A stretch of 17,801 nucleotides of DNA from an uncultured Veillonella sp. (GTDB taxonomy: Bacteria; Bacillota; Negativicutes; Veillonellales; Veillonellaceae), in assembly GCA_900556785.1 (NCBI GenBank), contig USQK01000033.1:1-17801 (forward strand), read 5' to 3'. Made by a program: the position numbers and the translations under genes. Under the pieces are notes generated by a model. That model was given only the letters and a program-made list of their open reading frames with translations, had not been told where the DNA came from and made no database searches. Shown piece after piece: positions 14,346 to 17,801 of this stretch. Within the stretch, counting starts at the first letter, position 1. The number at the start of each line of letters is the position of its first letter.

Positions 14346-17300
14346 TTATCTACCGTTTTTAACGATATTGTCCATCCAGTTGAATAATTCGTCTAAATCG
14401 TAGTCGCCAGAATGGTCTACACCAAATGGTGTTGCCATATCTACGTTGTACCCAAGGTTTTGAGCACGTGTACCTACGATCAATGGGATGGCTACGGATG
14501 TATTGCTATCAGCTGTACCATAGCGGATACGATAGTAGCGTGCATTTGTCGCTGCTGGAGAACCGAGATAGTTCATTGGGTTCATCATAGTAACGATTTT
14601 AGCATTTTCTACGTATACATCTTGGTTTGGTGTTGTATCGTGTAATGCAGCAGTAATTGTAAAGTGATTATTATCTGTAGCACTTGTACCGAATAGGTTA
14701 TTCTCGCCAGAGTCATTAGAACGGGAGTCGAATGCACCTGGTGCTTTAGAACGACTTACAAATTGATTGTAAGCTTCCCAGTTAATATCTTTAATAGCGC
14801 CTGTTTTATTATCTCGTACAAGGTATGTATGTTTAGATAAATCAGTACCTTTAGCTTGTGCTTTATTAGCTGCATCGATGATGAATGCTTTCACATAATT
14901 TTTGAAAGTACCATTGCCATTCTTATCTAGTTTCAATACACGCCCCATAGAGTCATGCAATTGTAAATTGTTTACGTATTCTGGGAAGTGTTCACTTAGT
15001 AAGTTAGAGTATGCTATATCATCAGCATTCAAGTTTACACGTTGCATTGTACGTTGTGGAGGAGCTGTATTGCCACCTACGTTGGCTTGAGGTAATTCAC
15101 CTTGGCCCATCGTTACTTTATTGAAAGATGTAATACCTTTATAGCTCCATTCATAGGCCATATCAGCTGCATCAAGGTTTGTAATAGGTGCATAGGCAGA
15201 AACTGCATATACATTGGTTGCCGCTGTAGCAGCACCTAATGCTTGTAAATATGGTTGGAAGTCAGAGTTGTTACCAGTGGCACCTTGCAATAAGGATACA
15301 GCACCACCAGCACTTGTACCATTAGTGATGATACGATTTGCATTACCTGGCATTGTGGAATCGTTAGCATGTAAGTATGCAGTGGCAGCTTGTAAGTCAA
15401 CAATAACTGCAGGCGCTTTACCGATAAAGTTGCCATCGGATGCTTTATTTGTACGACCGCGTGTAGCCGGGGAAGCTACTACATAGCCACGGGATAATGC
15501 GTAAAGAACACTATTAGGTTTGCCATTTTCCACTTTTGGAGTCATAGCTTGGCTTGGCATATAACCACCTACCGCATTTGGCATGAAGATAGGGGCTGTT
15601 TGCGTATTGTAACCATTTATAGTGCCATTGTTGAAGTATTCTTCTGGTACATAAATGTTCATGTACTGTTGATCAATATCGATTGGATTAGCCACGTAAG
15701 GGATATATTCGAAGGCGCGATATTTGATTTCCTTATTATCTACAGTAGTAGACATGGATTCGTAATTCTTCACGTCGAAAGCAAGGCTAATCTTCGCAGA
15801 CGTATCGGCTTGCAATGGCGGTTCTATTGGTTGAGAAAGAATATTTTTTTCTTCTGTTACACCAGCACCTTTTGTGGAAGCTTCATTACGAGCATCTACA
15901 TAAGATTGAGGTAATTTATTTTCTTGGGCTTTAGCTTGTGCCTCAGCTTCGGCTTTAGCTTTTGCCTCAGTTTCAGCTTGTGCTTTAGCTTCAGCTTCGG
16001 CTTTAGCTTTTGCTTCTGCCTCAGCCTGAGCTTTAGCGGCAGCTTCAGCTTGGGCTTTAGCTTTTGCTTCTGCCTCAGCTTGAGCTTTAGCAGCGGATTC
16101 AGCTTCTTCTTTTGCTAATTGCTCAGCAGCTAAACGTTCTTGTTCAGCTTTTAAGGCAGCTTGACGTTGAGCTTCAGCTTGCTCTGCAGCAATACGTTGT
16201 TGTTCAGCTTGCATAGCAGCTAAACGTTGTTGCTCCGTTTGTTCAGCAGCAATACGCTCTTGTTCAGCTTTTAAGGCCGCTTGACGTTGAGCCTCAGCTT
16301 GCTCAGCAGCGATACGTTGTTGTTCAGCTTGCATAGCCGCTTGTCGTTGAGCTTCAGCTTGCTCTGCAGCAATACGTTGTTGTTCCGCTTGTAAAGCCGC
16401 TTGGCGTTGAGCCTCAGCTTGCTCGGCAGCGATACGTTGTTGTTCCGCTTGCAAAGCCGCTTGTCGTTGAGCTTCAGCTTGTTGAGCTACAATACGATCT
16501 TGTTCCGCTTTTAGAGCCGCTTGGCGTTGAGCTTCAGCTTGCTCTGCTGCGATACGTTGTTGTTCAGCTTGTTGAGCTGCAATACGATCTTGTTCTGCTT
16601 TTAAAGCCGCTTGACGTTGAGCTTCAGCTTGTTGTTGTGCAATACGTTGTTGTTCAGCTTGCATAGCTGCTTGACGTTGAGCCTCGGCCTGTTGTTGTGC
16701 AATGCGACGTTGTTCTTCTTGGATACGAAGACGTTCTTGCTCTGCAGCTTGACGTTGTGCTTCAGCGATACGAGCTTGTTCAGCTTGCTGTGCAGCGATA
16801 CGCTCTTGCTCGGCTCTTAGCGCCGCTTGACGTTGAGCCTCGGCTTGTTGTTGTGCAATACGTTGTTGTTCAGCTTGCATAGCCGCTTGTCGTTGAGCCT
16901 CAGCTTGTTGCTGTGCAATCCGTTGCTGTTCCGCTTGCATAGCCGTTTGACGTTGTTGTTCTGCTAGAATTGCAGCTTGGCGTTGAGCTTCAGCTTGTTT
17001 TTGAGCAACCATTTGCTGATCAACTTGGTTTGTACCTGCTTGTTGTGCAGCTTCTTCTGCTGCTAATTGAGCTAATTGTTCACGTTCTGCACGTTGAATA
17101 TCTCGAATAGTTAATTTTTGTTTTGCTACAACGGCTTTAGTTTGAGTTGTATTAGCAATAACTAAAGGTGTTGTAGATTCTTGTTGAACCATTACAGGAG
17201 TACGTTGTACCTGTGTCGTTTGCACTTGCTGTTTGCCATCAACTTGTTTTTGTACTGTAACAGGTTCAGTTTTACGTTGTACGTTCATCAAGCTATGCAT

Positions 17301-17660
17301 GGCCAATGTTGGTTCCATGACAGCATTAGTTTGTTTGTTAACAACATATTGTGGTTGTGAAACAGCCCGTTGTTGATCTGATAAAGCTTTTGCAATATCG
17401 TTTACAGGTATTGGACGTACACGCGGTATTAATGGTGTTACCTTTGGAACTGATTGTGTAGTTACAGGGGTAGGCTGAGTTGCCATAGGTCGTACGACTG
17501 GAGTAGCAATATTATTATTGCCTTGAGCCGTTGATTCAGTGGTAGTGTTCGAACCTACCAAATCATTCATGTTGAGTGTAGGGGCTGCGTGGGCAACACC
17601 ACCCAACGCTGCAGCTGCAAAAAATGCAGCGGTAACCTTACGTTTCCTAGATGATTTCAT
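14346..17660 (-). CDS. Secreted subtype B tannase fused to a long coiled coil
   Basis: This is a predicted exported esterase of the bacterial subtype B tannase (tannin acyl hydrolase) type, 1104 aa. A signal peptide (residues 1-25, cleavage at AHA-AP) is followed by a Thr/Pro/Gln-rich segment, a coiled coil of 20-residue repeats (about 223-514), an Ala/Lys/Glu-rich helix (515-582) and an alpha/beta hydrolase domain (about 610-1104, close to the ~470-residue stand-alone enzymes). The nucleophile is Ser783 in GTSAGG, with Asp1051 and His1083 (DHSGDYD) completing the triad. From memory of the L. plantarum enzyme, the galloyl-binding Lys and Glu correspond to Lys972 and Glu986, while a third contact, Asp, appears as Asn1053. 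GGAGAG lies six bases before the ATG. There is no SLH, LPXTG or lipobox, so how it is retained is unclear. Confidence 0.88.
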   Translation of the reverse strand: MKSSRKRKVTAAFFAAAALGGVAHAAPTLNMNDLVGSNTTTESTAQGNNNIATPVVRPMATQPTPVTTQSVPKVTPLIPRVRPIPVNDIAKALSDQQRAVSQPQYVVNKQTNAVMEPTLAMHSLMNVQRKTEPVTVQKQVDGKQQVQTTQVQRTPVMVQQESTTPLVIANTTQTKAVVAKQKLTIRDIQRAEREQLAQLAAEEAAQQAGTNQVDQQMVAQKQAEAQRQAAILAEQQRQTAMQAEQQRIAQQQAEAQRQAAMQAEQQRIAQQQAEAQRQAALRAEQERIAAQQAEQARIAEAQRQAAEQERLRIQEEQRRIAQQQAEAQRQAAMQAEQQRIAQQQAEAQRQAALKAEQDRIAAQQAEQQRIAAEQAEAQRQAALKAEQDRIVAQQAEAQRQAALQAEQQRIAAEQAEAQRQAALQAEQQRIAAEQAEAQRQAAMQAEQQRIAAEQAEAQRQAALKAEQERIAAEQTEQQRLAAMQAEQQRIAAEQAEAQRQAALKAEQERLAAEQLAKEEAESAAKAQAEAEAKAKAQAEAAAKAQAEAEAKAKAEAEAKAQAETEAKAKAEAEAQAKAQENKLPQSYVDARNEASTKGAGVTEEKNILSQPIEPPLQADTSAKISLAFDVKNYESMSTTVDNKEIKYRAFEYIPYVANPIDIDQQYMNIYVPEEYFNNGTINGYNTQTAPIFMPNAVGGYMPSQAMTPKVENGKPNSVLYALSRGYVVASPATRGRTNKASDGNFIGKAPAVIVDLQAATAYLHANDSTMPGNANRIITNGTSAGGAVSLLQGATGNNSDFQPYLQALGAATAATNVYAVSAYAPITNLDAADMAYEWSYKGITSFNKVTMGQGELPQANVGGNTAPPQRTMQRVNLNADDIAYSNLLSEHFPEYVNNLQLHDSMGRVLKLDKNGNGTFKNYVKAFIIDAANKAQAKGTDLSKHTYLVRDNKTGAIKDINWEAYNQFVSRSKAPGAFDSRSNDSGENNLFGTSATDNNHFTITAALHDTTPNQDVYVENAKIVTMMNPMNYLGSPAATNARYYRIRYGTADSNTSVAIPLIVGTRAQNLGYNVDMATPFGVDHSGDYDLDELFNWMDNIVKNGR
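15915..16118 (-). repeat. Ala/Lys/Glu-rich low-complexity segment of the tannase fusion
   Basis: Residues 515-582 consist almost only of Ala, Lys, Glu and Gln in short permuted units such as KAQAEAEAKAKAE. This composition favours a single long, highly charged helix like domain II of TolA. It sits between the 20-residue repeats and the hydrolase domain. Long open frames on the opposite strand here are side effects of the composition. Confidence 0.85.
16119..16994 (-). repeat. Tandem 60-bp (20-residue) repeats in the tannase fusion
   Basis: About 14 to 15 units encode variants of AEAQRQAALQAEQQRIAAEQ; the AEAQRQAA core appears twelve times. Most units are exactly 60 bp, with a few half-units inserted (for example near 16700-16790). 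Neighbouring units differ at several positions, mainly third codon positions, so the protein repeat is conserved beyond recent duplication. The repeats should form a long helical coiled coil rich in Gln and Ala. Confidence 0.92.
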
Positions 17661-17726
17661 GAATTACTCTCCGAACTAGAATTGAAAAAAATAATTTATA
17701 ATTTTAAAATTTATTTATATTTATAT

Positions 17727-17756
17727 AGTTTAACATAAATCGATATATTTGTACAA
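17727..17756 (-). promoter_or_regulatory. Possible promoter of the tannase gene
   Basis: On the minus strand TTGTAC (17756-17751) lies 18 bases before TAAACT (17732-17727). Both hexamers are imperfect, and the very AT-rich sequence around them offers other -10 choices. The predicted leader would be about 60 bases. Confidence 0.33.
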
Positions 17757-17801
17757 TTTATAGAAGAATAGATGAATACTGGATGAGTACGAAGAAAATA
17801 A

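Noticed and set aside
15549..16882. Several plus-strand open frames (up to 121 codons) opposite the tannase fusion
   Set aside because: They are antisense to a well-supported gene, lack ribosome binding sites, and have Ser/Phe/Leu-rich compositions that simply mirror the Ala/Gln/Glu repeat codons.
17783..17801. A rightward start (ATG AGT ACG AAG AAA) at the window's right edge
   Set aside because: No convincing ribosome binding site precedes it and only six codons are visible.

Overview
The window looks like chromosome from an AT-rich, Gram-positive-lineage anaerobe. My best guess is Veillonella or a close Negativicutes relative; this is inferred from gene content, not from a marker gene. 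Supporting signs are strong Firmicutes-type Shine-Dalgarno sequences, promoters of the TTGCAT-17-TATAAT kind, a DUF1934 (YwiB-like)-argS-pyrG cluster, a cysteine-free Rrf2 regulator directly before cysK, and a secreted subtype B tannase carrying a long envelope-type coiled coil. I see no rRNA, tRNA, insertion sequence, CRISPR array or prophage gene.

Layout. Bases 1-587 hold the first codons of a leftward gene and a long regulatory gap with a CRP-like dyad. A stand-alone molybdopterin oxidoreductase follows (597-2603), then brnQ (2733-4064) with its own promoter and a textbook terminator. Next comes an apparent operon of an iron-type alcohol/hydroxyacid dehydrogenase, a DUF1653 protein and a HAD phosphatase (4208-6347). 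A lipoprotein cyclophilin and a GIY-YIG protein overlap at 6576-7488. A tight housekeeping operon follows: DUF1934, argS, pyrG and a 71-codon membrane protein whose last codons lie inside the terminator (7541-11549). AhpC stands alone (11738-12301). Then come a 466-base gap holding a G+C-rich structured island, a possible 37-codon leftward ORF and an elaborate promoter region, and the Rrf2-cysK operon (12768-14168). A bidirectional terminator separates this from the large leftward tannase fusion (14346-17660), which fills the rest of the window.

How the genes work together. Most of the window is core metabolism: branched-chain amino acid uptake, arginyl-tRNA and CTP synthesis, peroxide removal, cysteine synthesis and protein folding in the envelope. 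The Rrf2-cysK pair is arranged like the CymR/CysK sensory pair of Bacillus and Staphylococcus, and its promoter is flanked by a perfect 12-bp inverted repeat that could be the operator. The most unusual item is the 1104-residue secreted protein. It joins a signal peptide, about 290 residues of 20-residue helical repeats, an Ala/Lys/Glu-rich helix and a complete tannase domain. It looks like an esterase held at a distance by a long rod, possibly across the periplasm or at the cell surface.
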